From Microvirga arsenatis (GTDB lineage: Bacteria; Pseudomonadota; Alphaproteobacteria; Rhizobiales; Beijerinckiaceae): a stretch of DNA of 64,000 bases. The translations under genes were made by a program, and so were the position numbers. The notes under the pieces are model-generated. The model made no database searches and was not told the DNA's origin. It saw nothing but the letters and a program-made list of their open reading frames with translations. The stretch covers positions 62,001 through 126,000 of the forward strand of contig NZ_JAAAXJ010000004.1 of NCBI RefSeq assembly GCF_009910705.1, given 5' to 3'. Of the stretch, positions 48,603 to 55,949 are shown in pieces (the first letter of the stretch is position 1; each line of letters starts with the position of its first letter).

Positions 48603-49676
48603 CTAGGCGAGCGACCGCTCCGTTGCCGCATCGAACAGATGAATCCGGGATGGATCGACACCGATGGACAAGGTCTCGCCGGGATGCGGCCGCAGCTCCG
48701 GCGCGACGCGCGCCGTCAGGGTGGCCGATCCAAAAGCGAAATGGATGAGCGTGTCGGAGCCCAAGGGCTCGACGACCTGCACGCGACCCGAGAGGCCATG
48801 CCCCTCGCCGGCCGGAACGAAGTGTTCGGGGCGGATACCGACGACGACCTCCCGCCCCTCGAGACCCTGGGCCTTGCCTGCAGCCTTTGCGGTCAGCGGG
48901 ATGTGGGAACCGCCGTCGAACGCCACCCGTCCGCCGCGGATCGTGCCCTTGGCGAAGTTCATGGCGGGCGAGCCGATGAAGCCGCCGACGAAGACGCTGG
49001 CCGGGTTGTTGTAGACCTCGTCGGGCGTGCCGACCTGCTCGATCTCTCCGCCCTTGAGGATCACGATTCGGTCGGCGAGCGTCATCGCCTCCACCTGGTC
49101 GTGCGTGACGTAGATGATGGTGGTGCCGATGGCCTGGTGAAGCCGCTTGATCTCGGTGCGCACCTGGCCGCGCAGCTTCGCGTCGAGGTTGGAGAGCGGT
49201 TCGTCGAAGAGGAAGACCTGGGGCCGGCGCACGATGGCGCGGCCCATGGCCACGCGCTGACGCTGGCCGCCGGAGAGCTGTGAGGGTTTGCGGTCGAGAA
49301 GCTGGGAGATGCCGAGCATTTCCGCCGCCTGAGCGATCCGGGGCTTGATCTCGGCCGCCGGGATGCCGCGCACCTTCAGGCTGAAAGCCATGTTCTCGTA
49401 GACCGTCTTATGGGGATAGAGCGCGTAATCCTGGAACACCATGGCGATGTCGCGCTCGCGGGGCGGCAGCTTGTTCACCACCCTCTCGCCGATCCGGATC
49501 TCGCCGCCGCTGATGCTTTCGAGGCCGGCCAGCATGCGCAGCGTCGTCGACTTGCCGCAGCCGGAGGGGCCGACCAGCACGACGAACTCGCGATCTTCGA
49601 TCTCCAGGTCGATGCCCTTCACGATCCGGAGGGCACCGTAACTCTTCTCAAGCTTGCGGAAGCTGACCGACGACAT
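48603..49676 (-). CDS. ABC transporter ATPase (UgpC/MalK type), sulfoquinovose operon
   Basis: A 357-residue ATPase with Walker A GPSGCGKST, VFQDYALYPHKTV, signature LSGGQRQRVAMGRAI, Walker [17 protein letters not shown], switch YVTHD and a C-terminal OB/TOBE regulatory domain (VVVGIRPEHFVPAGEG). Such subunits drive CUT1 sugar importers. It is the first gene of the 11-gene operon and is divergent from the lacI gene; the promoter and operator-like sites lie just upstream. ATG 49676 is preceded by GGGAGG. Confidence 0.94.
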   Translation of the reverse strand: MSSVSFRKLEKSYGALRIVKGIDLEIEDREFVVLVGPSGCGKSTTLRMLAGLESISGGEIRIGERVVNKLPPRERDIAMVFQDYALYPHKTVYENMAFSLKVRGIPAAEIKPRIAQAAEMLGISQLLDRKPSQLSGGQRQRVAMGRAIVRRPQVFLFDEPLSNLDAKLRGQVRTEIKRLHQAIGTTIIYVTHDQVEAMTLADRIVILKGGEIEQVGTPDEVYNNPASVFVGGFIGSPAMNFAKGTIRGGRVAFDGGSHIPLTAKAAGKAQGLEGREVVVGIRPEHFVPAGEGHGLSGRVQVVEPLGSDTLIHFAFGSATLTARVAPELRPHPGETLSIGVDPSRIHLFDAATERSLA

Positions 49677-49767
49677 GCTCCCTCCCTGTTGTTCTGCTGC
49701 GCAAAGAGCACCTTGCCTGCGCTCCTGCCCCTGCCGCCGGCATCCGGCGAAGTGGTTTATTGAGTCT

Positions 49768-49796
49768 ATCATAGCGCTACGATCCAGGTTGCGCAA
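49768..49796 (-). promoter_or_regulatory. Sigma-70-like promoter of the sulfoquinovose operon
   Basis: Read on the minus strand, TTGCGC (49796-49791) and TATGAT (49773-49768) are separated by exactly 17 bases, matching 4 of 6 and 5 of 6 bases of the consensus. The predicted transcript would start near 49761, about 85 bases before the first ATG. A LacI-type site overlaps the -10 element. Confidence 0.55.
49769..49782. promoter_or_regulatory. LacI-type operator candidate O1, on the operon -10
   Basis: TCATAGC-GCTACGA is a 14-bp inverted repeat with one mismatched pair and a central CG, the usual form of LacI-family sites. It overlaps the -10 of the operon promoter, so binding would block initiation. 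A second copy sharing 12 of 14 bases lies before lacI. Confidence 0.55.
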
Positions 49797-49823
49797 GCTG
49801 GCAGTTGAGGTCAGCAGCCGGGC

Positions 49824-49843
49824 GCTCTTTTACGTAAAAGAGC
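49824..49843. promoter_or_regulatory. Perfect 20-bp palindrome between the sulfoquinovose operon and lacI
   Basis: GCTCTTTTAC followed directly by GTAAAAGAGC is an uninterrupted perfect palindrome centred on CG, about 28 bases upstream of the operon -35. Its size and centre fit a regulator site. It differs in sequence from O1 and O2, so it may bind a second protein or be the main LacI-family operator. Confidence 0.6.
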
Positions 49844-49919
49844 ACAAGTTTGGTTCTATATAGCGAGTTTTGGCTTCAATACCGGGCAAAGACACCCTAT
49901 AGTACAGCAGCCTCTTTCA

Positions 49920-49933
49920 TCGGAGCGCTACGA
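49920..49933. promoter_or_regulatory. LacI-type operator candidate O2, before lacI
   Basis: TCGGAGC-GCTACGA repeats 12 of 14 bases of O1 and is itself an inverted repeat with one mismatch. It ends 11 bases before the lacI start codon, overlapping the ribosome-binding area, which suggests autoregulation. Confidence 0.5.
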
Positions 49934-49944
49934 GAGGGAAGCGG

Positions 49945-51003
49945 ATGGACGCTCACAGCAGCAGCTTGCGAGATCGAACGCCTCGGAGACGGCGCAAGAT
50001 GCAGCGCGTCACGATGATGGATGTGGCCAAGCTGGCCCAGGTCTCCCCATCCACCGTCTCGCTCTATCTTCGCAAGCCTGCGGCCGTTTCCCCTGCGGCA
50101 GGCCAGGAGATTGCCCGGGCCATCGCGGCCCTGGGCTATGTTCCCAATCTCGTGGCCGGAGGCCTGGCGGCGGCATCCTCCAAGGTCGTCAGCGTCATCG
50201 TGCCCTCGATTCGCAATGCCTTCTTCGCCGAAACCGTCTCGAGCCTTCAGTCCGCGCTCGTCGCGGAGGGGTTCCAGGTGCTCCTCGGCCACAGCGAGTA
50301 TGGCGAGGAGCAGGAGGAGGCCCTGGTGCGCACGGCGTTGTCCTGGGCGCCGGCCGCCGTGGTCCTGACCGGGCTCTCCCACAGCGCCGGAACCCGAAAG
50401 CTGCTGCAGGCCAGCGGTGTTCCCGTCGTCGAAATGTGGGAACTCGGAGCGGATCCGATCGACATGGCGGTGGGGTTCTCGCATCCGCAGGTCGGAGCGA
50501 CCGCTGCACGCCACCTGCTCTCCAAGGGGCGCCGCACCCTGGCCTTCCTCGGCGCCCGCATGCAGGAGGATCACCGGGCGGCGAAGCGGGCCAGCGGGTT
50601 CGTGGAGGAGGCAAGACAAGGCGAGCCGCGAACCTGCGAGATCATCAATCATCCGGGCGCCGCCACGGTGGAAGCCGGATCCCTCCTGCTGAACCGGGCC
50701 CTGCAGCAGATCCCTGACCTGGACGGCATCGCCTGCTCGAACGACCTGATCGCTCTCGGCGCTCTTTTCGAATGTCAGCGCCGGGGCATCGCCGTTCCGG
50801 AGAGCATCGCCATACTGGGCTTCGGCGACCTCGATTTCAGCGCTTCGTGCATTCCCTCCCTGACCACCATCCGCCCCTCAGGGGATCTGATCGGAAGGGA
50901 GGCGGCCCGTCTGATCCTCAGCAGCATCCACGGGGAGCCCCCTGACGGATCTGCGCGCATTGTGGACACGGGCCATGTGCTGGTCGAACGGCGAAGCACC
51001 TGA
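49945..51003 (+). CDS. LacI-family regulator of the sulfoquinovose operon
   Basis: A 352-residue regulator with N-terminal HTH (about 20-65; VTMMDVAKLAQVSPSTVSLYLRKP, then YVPNLVAGGLA hinge) and a periplasmic-binding-like effector domain (VVSVIVPSIRNAFFAETVSSLQSAL ... ILGFGDLDFSASCIPSLTTIRP). It resembles the gluconate-repressor branch of the LacI family. Divergent from the operon, it is the obvious controller; the inducer may be sulfoquinovose or a sulfo-ED intermediate such as sulfogluconate. ATG 49945 has GAGAGGGA upstream; the basic N-terminal extension before the HTH is about 20 residues. Confidence 0.93.
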   Translation: MDAHSSSLRDRTPRRRRKMQRVTMMDVAKLAQVSPSTVSLYLRKPAAVSPAAGQEIARAIAALGYVPNLVAGGLAAASSKVVSVIVPSIRNAFFAETVSSLQSALVAEGFQVLLGHSEYGEEQEEALVRTALSWAPAAVVLTGLSHSAGTRKLLQASGVPVVEMWELGADPIDMAVGFSHPQVGATAARHLLSKGRRTLAFLGARMQEDHRAAKRASGFVEEARQGEPRTCEIINHPGAATVEAGSLLLNRALQQIPDLDGIACSNDLIALGALFECQRRGIAVPESIAILGFGDLDFSASCIPSLTTIRPSGDLIGREAARLILSSIHGEPPDGSARIVDTGHVLVERRST

Positions 51004-51047
51004 CCGCATCCGGGCAGGGCCGGGAGGCAAGGCAGAGGCGTCCGGAT

Positions 51048-51299
51048 TCAAGACGGCCAGCGGGCTGTCGTGACGGCGCACTCGGCCACATCGACGGCGG
51101 GACCCTGCTCGACGCTGGCATTGAGCTCATCCAGGAACTCTGCCTGATCGACGTTGTGCTCGCGGCATGCGTCGCTGACCGTATGGAAGCACGTGATCGG
51201 GCAACCGACGCAATGCATGCGATACTTCAGGAAAACACGGATCGTCGCAGGCCAGCGCCGCATGACGTCGTCGACGAGCTGGGTGGCTTCAACGGGCAT
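51048..51299 (-). CDS. DUF1858-like redox-disulfide protein
   Basis: An 83-residue protein with the DUF1858 pattern: VDDVMRRWPATIRVFLKYRMHCVGCPITCFHTVSDACREHNVD, containing Cys30, Cys33, Cys37 and Cys45. The family is found near hybrid-cluster proteins and nitrogen-oxide enzymes and is presumed to bind metal or do thiol chemistry. ATG 51299 (MPVEATQ) has an AAGCGAGG sequence upstream; an in-frame ATG at 51332 is possible. It is divergent from the DUF2249 gene, with an FNR-type box between them. Confidence 0.85.
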   Translation of the reverse strand: MPVEATQLVDDVMRRWPATIRVFLKYRMHCVGCPITCFHTVSDACREHNVDQAEFLDELNASVEQGPAVDVAECAVTTARWPS

Positions 51300-51365
51300 G
51301 GAGGCCTCGCTTGAGAGGGTGAATGACAGCATGGGGTCATTGTCCCCGATTTCAGCCGCCCGTCT

Positions 51366-51379
51366 TTGCGCGGCATCAA
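51366..51379. promoter_or_regulatory. FNR/NnrR-type box between the DUF1858 and DUF2249 genes
   Basis: TTG-N8-CAA (TTGCGCGGCATCAA), with the right half matching the FNR half-site ATCAA, lies between the two divergent genes of the nitrite/NO module. CRP/FNR-family regulators (FNR, FixK, NnrR) bind such sites. A similar TTGCG-N4-AACAA box is upstream of nirK. Confidence 0.5.
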
Positions 51380-51512
51380 CAAAACCGGGCGGGTGCAAGG
51401 ATCGGCAATTTCCTTGCGGTGGAGCAAAGAAGATCCGGGGCGCATCGGCGAGGGATCTGGCGTTCGAAGGAAGAGCCGCTCCCCGCGCGGCAGTCCCTCA
51501 GGAGATCGTCCG

Positions 51513-51761
51513 ATGTGCAGCTGCAACGCGCCCCAAACCCTCATCGACGTCCGCCAGATCATGCCGCGGATGCGTCACCCTCTGGTCTTCAGCACCTTCG
51601 ACCGGCTTCGCGAGGGCGAAGGGTTCGTGCTCGTGAACGATCACGACCCGAGACCCCTTCTGTACCAGTTCAACGTGAACTACCCTGGCGCCTTCGAATG
51701 GGACTATGAGGAGGCAGGGCCGGAGCTCTGGCGCGTGCGCATCAGCCGTGCGGCTGCCTGA
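51513..51761 (+). CDS. DUF2249 protein
   Basis: An 82-residue protein, MCSCNAPQTLIDVRQIMPRMRHPLVFSTFDRLREGEGFVLVNDHDPRPLLYQF, ending with FEWDYEEAGPELWRVRISR, the compact DUF2249 fold. Such proteins accompany denitrification and hemerythrin-like genes in many bacteria, with unknown function. CAGGAG precedes ATG 51513. It is 3 bases upstream of the norE-like frame, so probably co-translated. Confidence 0.88.
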   Translation: MCSCNAPQTLIDVRQIMPRMRHPLVFSTFDRLREGEGFVLVNDHDPRPLLYQFNVNYPGAFEWDYEEAGPELWRVRISRAAA

Positions 51762-51764
51762 TCG

Positions 51765-52343
51765 TTGCCGGAACCGGTGATCACGTCGGAAGACAGCCGC
51801 TCCTGGGGCATGCTCTCGGATCTGCCGGGGCACCCCATGATGTGGGTTCTGATCCTGACGGAAATCGTGACCTTCGGCTTGCTCTTTATCACGTTTGCAG
51901 TCACGGGCGCCGTTCATCCGGAGGTCTTCGCGGCAGGCCGGGCGCAGCTCGATCCCACCCTGGGCGGCATGAACACGATCATCCTGATCACCAGCGGATG
52001 GCTCGCCGCCTTGGCCGTCGAAGCCTGCGCCGCTGAGCGCCGGCGCAGAACGCGGCTTCTCGTTGCTGGCGCGATCCTCCTGGGCTGTGCGTTCGCCGCC
52101 GTCAAGATCGCCGAATATGCCGCGAAGAGAAGGATGGGAATCGGGCTTGAGACCGACATGTTCTTCACGCTCTACTTTCTCCTCACGGGCTTCCATCTTA
52201 TGCACGTCGTGCTGGGGATCGTCATCCTTGCCGCCGTGGCCCTGGACGCCAGCCTGGAGAGCCTGAAGACCGGCACCGCGTTCTGGCACATGGTCGACCT
52301 TGTGTGGGTCGTGATGTTCCCTCTGGTCTATCTGGTCGGGTGA
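51765..52343 (+). CDS. norE: NorE-like protein (heme-copper oxidase subunit III family)
   Basis: A membrane protein of up to 192 residues with five hydrophobic segments and subunit-III-like features, including GHPMMWVLILTEIVTFGLLF near the N-terminus, DMFFTLYFLLTGFHLMHVVLG in the middle and a C-terminal FWHMVDLVWVVMFPLVYL. NorE supports maturation or activity of nitric oxide reductase. Only TTG (51765) and GTG (51777) starts precede the conserved region, so the start is uncertain. No norCB genes occur in the window. Confidence 0.85.
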   Translation: MPEPVITSEDSRSWGMLSDLPGHPMMWVLILTEIVTFGLLFITFAVTGAVHPEVFAAGRAQLDPTLGGMNTIILITSGWLAALAVEACAAERRRRTRLLVAGAILLGCAFAAVKIAEYAAKRRMGIGLETDMFFTLYFLLTGFHLMHVVLGIVILAAVALDASLESLKTGTAFWHMVDLVWVVMFPLVYLVG

Positions 52344-52350
52344 CGCCGCG

Positions 52351-52620
52351 ATGAGAATCGTCGGCGACGCCACCCGCACCTGGGCTCTTCTCGTTCTTCT
52401 CACGCTTCTGAGCATGGTGACCGGGCATGCCGGCTTCCATGGCCTTGCCGGGAGCGGCATCGTGCTCGCTGCCTGCGTCGTCAAGGGACGATCCATGCTG
52501 ATGGATTTCCTCAAGCTCCGGGACGGGCCCGCAGGCTGGCGCGCCCTGTTCGCAGGGTGGCTCGTTCTGATTGCGGCCTCGGCCTGGATTGCCCCTGCTC
52601 TCTCCGTCCTCCGCAACTGA
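52351..52620 (+). CDS. norF: NorF-like small membrane protein
   Basis: An 89-residue protein with three hydrophobic segments and the motif VVKGRSMLMDFLKLRDGPAGWR, typical of NorF and cytochrome oxidase subunit IV-like proteins. It starts 7 bases after norE. Together with NorE it is an accessory of nitric oxide reductase. A strong hairpin follows. Confidence 0.82.
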   Translation: MRIVGDATRTWALLVLLTLLSMVTGHAGFHGLAGSGIVLAACVVKGRSMLMDFLKLRDGPAGWRALFAGWLVLIAASAWIAPALSVLRN

Positions 52621-52645
52621 TTTCTCTTGAGGAATACGCCGAGAA

Positions 52646-52678
52646 CATCCTGCCTCGGGCACGGCCTGAGGCAGGATG
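52646..52678. terminator. Hairpin after norF
   Basis: CATCCTGCCTC (52646-52656) pairs perfectly with GAGGCAGGATG (52668-52678) around an 11-base loop, 25 bases after the norF stop. No T-tract follows. It should end or stabilise the norEF transcript ahead of nirK, which then needs its own promoter. Confidence 0.7.
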
Positions 52679-52761
52679 CATGCTGCTCCCTCCCTGATCT
52701 TCGCAAGATCCTGCACCCGCTCCGAAATGAGTGCGCGCGAGGGAGATCATCCGCGTTTTAT

Positions 52762-52775
52762 TTGCGTTGCAACAA
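52762..52775. promoter_or_regulatory. FNR/NnrR-type box upstream of nirK
   Basis: TTGCGTTGCAACAA fits TTG-N8-CAA and lies about 90 bases before the nirK start. The half-sites TTGCG and AACAA resemble those of the box at 51366-51379. Control by an NnrR-, FNR- or FixK-like regulator under low oxygen or nitric oxide is inferred. Confidence 0.5.
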
Positions 52776-52865
52776 ACAGGTGTTCGGGATGCGGGAGTAG
52801 AAAAGCTTCATTCCGACGACGGACCTCAGAACGATCCGCCAGGCGGTCCCACACAGGAGACACTC

Positions 52866-53966
52866 ATGACCCTTTGCATGTTCTCGGGACGCCGGCCGCT
52901 GCTTGCGACCGCTGCCGCTCTTGCCCTTGCTACCACGGCCGGGCTCTCCCTGCCGGCCTTCGCCGGCGACAAGCTTGCCGCCGCGACTCCCCACCTGCAC
53001 GGCTCCGCCTCGACCGCAAGCGCCGCCCCTGTGAGCGTGGTGCGCCTGCCCTCCGACCTGCCCGGCCCCCTCGGCAAGCGCGGACCGCAGCGCGTCAAGG
53101 TCGACCTGGAGACCGTCGAGGTCACCGGCGAGTTGGCGGACGGCACCAGCTACCACTACTGGACCTTCAACAGGAAGGTGCCTGGACCCTTCGTTAGGGT
53201 ACGCGTGGGCGACACGGTCGAAGTCAAGATGAAGAACGCCGACGACAGCGTCATGATGCATAACGTCGACTTCCATGCGGTCACAGGCCCCGGCGGCGGT
53301 GCCAAGGCCACGGAGGCTGCTCCCGGCGAGACCCGCGGCTTCGAGTTCAAGGCGCTCAATCCGGGCCTGTACGTCTACCATTGCGCCACGCCCACGGTGG
53401 CCTCGCACATTGCCAACGGCATGTACGGGCTGATCCTGGTGGAGCCGGAGGAGGGCCTGCCCAAGGTGGACCACGAGTACTACGTGATGCAGGGCGAGCT
53501 CTACACCGAGCAGGCCTATGGCACCAAAGGCCTCCTGGAGGAGAGCATCGACAAGCTTCTGAGCGAGCGGCCGGAATACTTCGTCTTCAACGGCTCGACC
53601 GATGCGCTCAAGAAGAACCCGCTGAAAGCCAAGGTGGGCGAGACGGTGCGGATCTACTTCGGGGTGGGCGGCCCGAACTACACCTCGTCCTTCCACGTGA
53701 TCGGGGAGATCTTCGACAAGGCCTATCCGATGGCCTCCTTGAGCTCGCCCATGAAGGACGTGCAGACGATCACCACGCCTCCGGGCGGGGCGAGCGTGGT
53801 GGACTTCAAGGTGGAGGTGCCCGGCAACTACATCCTGGTGGACCATGCCTTGAGCCGGGTGGAGCGTGGCCTGGCGGGCATTCTGCAGGTGGAGGGGCCC
53901 GACAACCCGGCCGTGTTCAAGGACTACAACCCGCAGAAATCGGCCCAGTCCACCTCTGGACACTAA
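52866..53966 (+). CDS. nirK: Copper-containing nitrite reductase NirK
   Basis: A 366-residue two-cupredoxin enzyme. Type 1 copper ligands are His132, Cys173, His181 and Met186 (MHNVDFH, YHCATPTVASHIANGMYG); type 2 copper ligands are His137, His172 and His327 (VDHALSR); catalytic Asp135 and His277 (SFHVIGEIFD) are present. It reduces nitrite to nitric oxide in the periplasm. The exported N-terminus (SGRRPLLATAAALALATTAG) may be a Tat-type signal. Start ATG 52866 (MTLCMFSGRR) follows AGGAGA. The longer frame from 52731 is rejected. It is flanked by hairpins on both sides. Confidence 0.97.
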   Translation: MTLCMFSGRRPLLATAAALALATTAGLSLPAFAGDKLAAATPHLHGSASTASAAPVSVVRLPSDLPGPLGKRGPQRVKVDLETVEVTGELADGTSYHYWTFNRKVPGPFVRVRVGDTVEVKMKNADDSVMMHNVDFHAVTGPGGGAKATEAAPGETRGFEFKALNPGLYVYHCATPTVASHIANGMYGLILVEPEEGLPKVDHEYYVMQGELYTEQAYGTKGLLEESIDKLLSERPEYFVFNGSTDALKKNPLKAKVGETVRIYFGVGGPNYTSSFHVIGEIFDKAYPMASLSSPMKDVQTITTPPGGASVVDFKVEVPGNYILVDHALSRVERGLAGILQVEGPDNPAVFKDYNPQKSAQSTSGH

Positions 53967-53991
53967 ACCGAACACGAACAAAACAAACAAC

Positions 53992-54018
53992 GCCCGGGGA
54001 CAACTCCCCGGGCTTTTT
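53992..54018 (+). terminator. Rho-independent terminator after nirK
   Basis: A 9-bp G+C-rich stem (GCCCGGGGA with TCCCCGGGC, loop CAAC) is directly followed by TTTTT at 54014-54018, 25 bases after the nirK stop. This is the only hairpin in the window with a good T-tract. Confidence 0.9.
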
Positions 54019-54163
54019 CGTTGTCCGAGCGGTCCGATGCGCCGTGCGCGAAAGCCGGGAGCTGACGATCCGTGCCGGACCGGGGCTTGACCTGAGGGCC
54101 TGCAGGATTCTTCTCTGGCCTGCCCGCGGCATCCTATGCCGCCTCACTGGTTAGGGATCCGCC

Positions 54164-55054
54164 TTGGACTGGGACAAGATCAGGCTGTTCTACGAAGTGG
54201 TCAGCGCCGGAAACTTCACCCGCGCCGGCGAAAAGCTGGGCGTCAACCAATCCTCGGTGAGCCGGCAGATCAGCGCCCTCGAACACGACCTGAAGGTTCC
54301 GCTCTTTCACCGGCACCCGCGCGGGCTCGTGCTGACGGAGCACGGAGACGTGCTGTACCGGGCCGCGCAGGACATCCGCCTTCGCCTGGAGGAGACGCGC
54401 CAGCGCCTGACGGAGACGAGCGAGCGGCCGGCCGGGGATCTGCGGGTCACGGCCACCGTGGGCATCGGCGGGATCTGGCTCGCGCGGCGCATCACGGAGT
54501 TTCTCGATCTTTACCCCGACGTGCGCATCCAGCTGATCCTCACCAACGATGAGCTCGATCTCGCCATGCGCCAGGCCGACATCGCCATCCGCCTGCGCCG
54601 CCCGGCCCAGCCCGACCTGATCCAGCGCCGCCTCTTCACCGTCCAGTATCATGCCTATGCGGCGCACGCCTATATCGAGCGCTTCGGTGAGCCTGAAACC
54701 ATTACGGATCTCGACAGGCATGCGATCGTCTGCCTGGGAGGCGATCAGCCCGCCTTCATCCTGGACCTGCACAGCCTGACGCATCTTGGCCGCGATCCGA
54801 AGGATCCGCGGGCCAGCCGGCTGGTGGTCAACGACAGCCTCGCCCTCAGGCAGGCCATCGAGAACGGCGCCGGAATCGGGATGGCTCCCGACTATGCCAT
54901 GAGCACCAATCCGAGGGTGAAGCAGGTGCTGCGCGATGTGGAGATGCCGTCGCTCGACAGCTACCTGGTCTATCCCGAGGAGATGCGCTCCGTCGCGCGG
55001 GTCCAGGTCTTCCGCGACTTTCTCGTCTCCAAGGCTCAGCGCTGGGATTTCTAG
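54164..55054 (+). CDS. LysR-family transcriptional regulator
   Basis: A 296-residue LTTR. The N-terminal HTH reads DWDKIRLFYEVVSAGNFTRAGEKLGVNQSSVSRQISALEHDLKVPLFHRHPRGLVLTEHG; the effector domain starts at about 90 (GDLRVTATVGIGGIWLARRITEFLDLYPDVRIQLIL). The start is TTG 54164 after AGGGAT; no ATG is near. LTTRs usually control a neighbouring divergent gene, but here no partner is divergent and a terminator separates it from nirK, so its target is unknown. Confidence 0.92.
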   Translation: MDWDKIRLFYEVVSAGNFTRAGEKLGVNQSSVSRQISALEHDLKVPLFHRHPRGLVLTEHGDVLYRAAQDIRLRLEETRQRLTETSERPAGDLRVTATVGIGGIWLARRITEFLDLYPDVRIQLILTNDELDLAMRQADIAIRLRRPAQPDLIQRRLFTVQYHAYAAHAYIERFGEPETITDLDRHAIVCLGGDQPAFILDLHSLTHLGRDPKDPRASRLVVNDSLALRQAIENGAGIGMAPDYAMSTNPRVKQVLRDVEMPSLDSYLVYPEEMRSVARVQVFRDFLVSKAQRWDF

Positions 55055-55183
55055 AGCAGCCTTGAGCTGCATCGGCGCTTTTGCGGCAGCGAGGCAAAGG
55101 CTCGAAAGGGTCGCAAGCTCGACCCTAATTTCTCCACGATTCGAAGCCTACTAAGAAGCTTTCAAACCGTGAGGATTGCTTCG

Positions 55184-55384
55184 ATGACCCGGTCTTTCCT
55201 TGCCGTTATGGCCATTGCCCTCGGCCTGCCCTTTTTGCTTCTGCTGGCCATCGTCTCCTCGGCGTCCGGGGTAAGCGCCAGCGTCCTCACCAATGCTCTC
55301 GGGCTGGTTGTGATGTCGATCGTCCTGATGCTGGCCGTCTATGAAATCAAGCGCATCGCGGACCTGCCGCCGGACGCGCACTGA
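55184..55384 (+). CDS. Small two-helix membrane protein
   Basis: A 66-residue protein, MTRSFLAVMAIALGLPFLLLLAIVSS...LTNALGLVVMSIVLMLAVYEIKRIADLPPDAH, with two hydrophobic helices and a charged C-terminus. GAGGA lies 8 bases before ATG 55184; GTG at 55169 is an alternative. Function is not recognised. It ends before a hairpin shared with the convergent gene. Confidence 0.7.
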   Translation: MTRSFLAVMAIALGLPFLLLLAIVSSASGVSASVLTNALGLVVMSIVLMLAVYEIKRIADLPPDAH

Positions 55385-55416
55385 ACCGATCCGATCAAGC
55401 AGGCGCGTCCGTGCGA

Positions 55417-55447
55417 AGGGGATCGCGCCGTGAGCGGCCGATCCCCT
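55417..55447. terminator. Hairpin between two convergent small genes
   Basis: AGGGGATCG (55417-55425) pairs perfectly with CGATCCCCT (55439-55447) around a 13-base loop. No T-tract follows. It lies between stops at 55384 and 55471 and should serve both strands. Confidence 0.65.
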
Positions 55448-55470
55448 CATCACACCGATAAGTGAGCAGT

Positions 55471-55686
55471 TCAGGCTGCGGCTCTCGCCCGCTCGGGATT
55501 CTCGGCAGCCGTCGCGCGCTGCAGAGCCATGATCAGAATGCCAATATCCTCGTGAAGAAGGTTGATGGCGTTGCGAGCATATTCGCGGAACTCATCCCTG
55601 ACGACTTCCGACTCGCCGTCCCACGAATAGTCTTCATGCTCAGCATCGTAAAACGCGCGAGCCACGAGTTCGACTTGATAATCCAT
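55471..55686 (-). CDS. Small acidic hypothetical protein
   Basis: A 71-residue soluble protein, MDYQVELVARAFYDAEHEDYSWDGESEVVRDEFREYARNAINLLHEDIGILIMALQRA, mostly helical and acidic with a basic tail. Composition and coding bias look real. No family is recognised. ATG 55686 is preferred over 55698. The following 263-base gap to the LuxR gene contains nothing I can support beyond a very short weak hairpin. Confidence 0.65.
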   Translation of the reverse strand: MDYQVELVARAFYDAEHEDYSWDGESEVVRDEFREYARNAINLLHEDIGILIMALQRATAAENPERARAAA

Positions 55687-55949
55687 GATGCGCCCCATGC
55701 ACCCTTCAGGTGCCTTGTTGTCGTATGAGCCTGAGGCGCAATCTACGCTCTTACTTAGTCATTATCCGGCTCGCCATCAGGGTGAAATCAGGCTTACAGC
55801 CGCTCTCGACTGATCCGCAACTCGCCACATGGGCTACTCCGATAGGGGTAGACCTCCTCCATGGGCGAGCAGGGATCAGCCGGGCGGCTGTTTCAGCTTG
55901 GCGATCAAAGTTTTAGCTGGCTTCACCCTCAACGCGAGGGCTGAAACTT

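Noticed and set aside
55710..55916. Small plus-strand frame between two minus-strand genes
   Set aside because: No ribosome-binding site, no domain, and codon use unlike neighbours.
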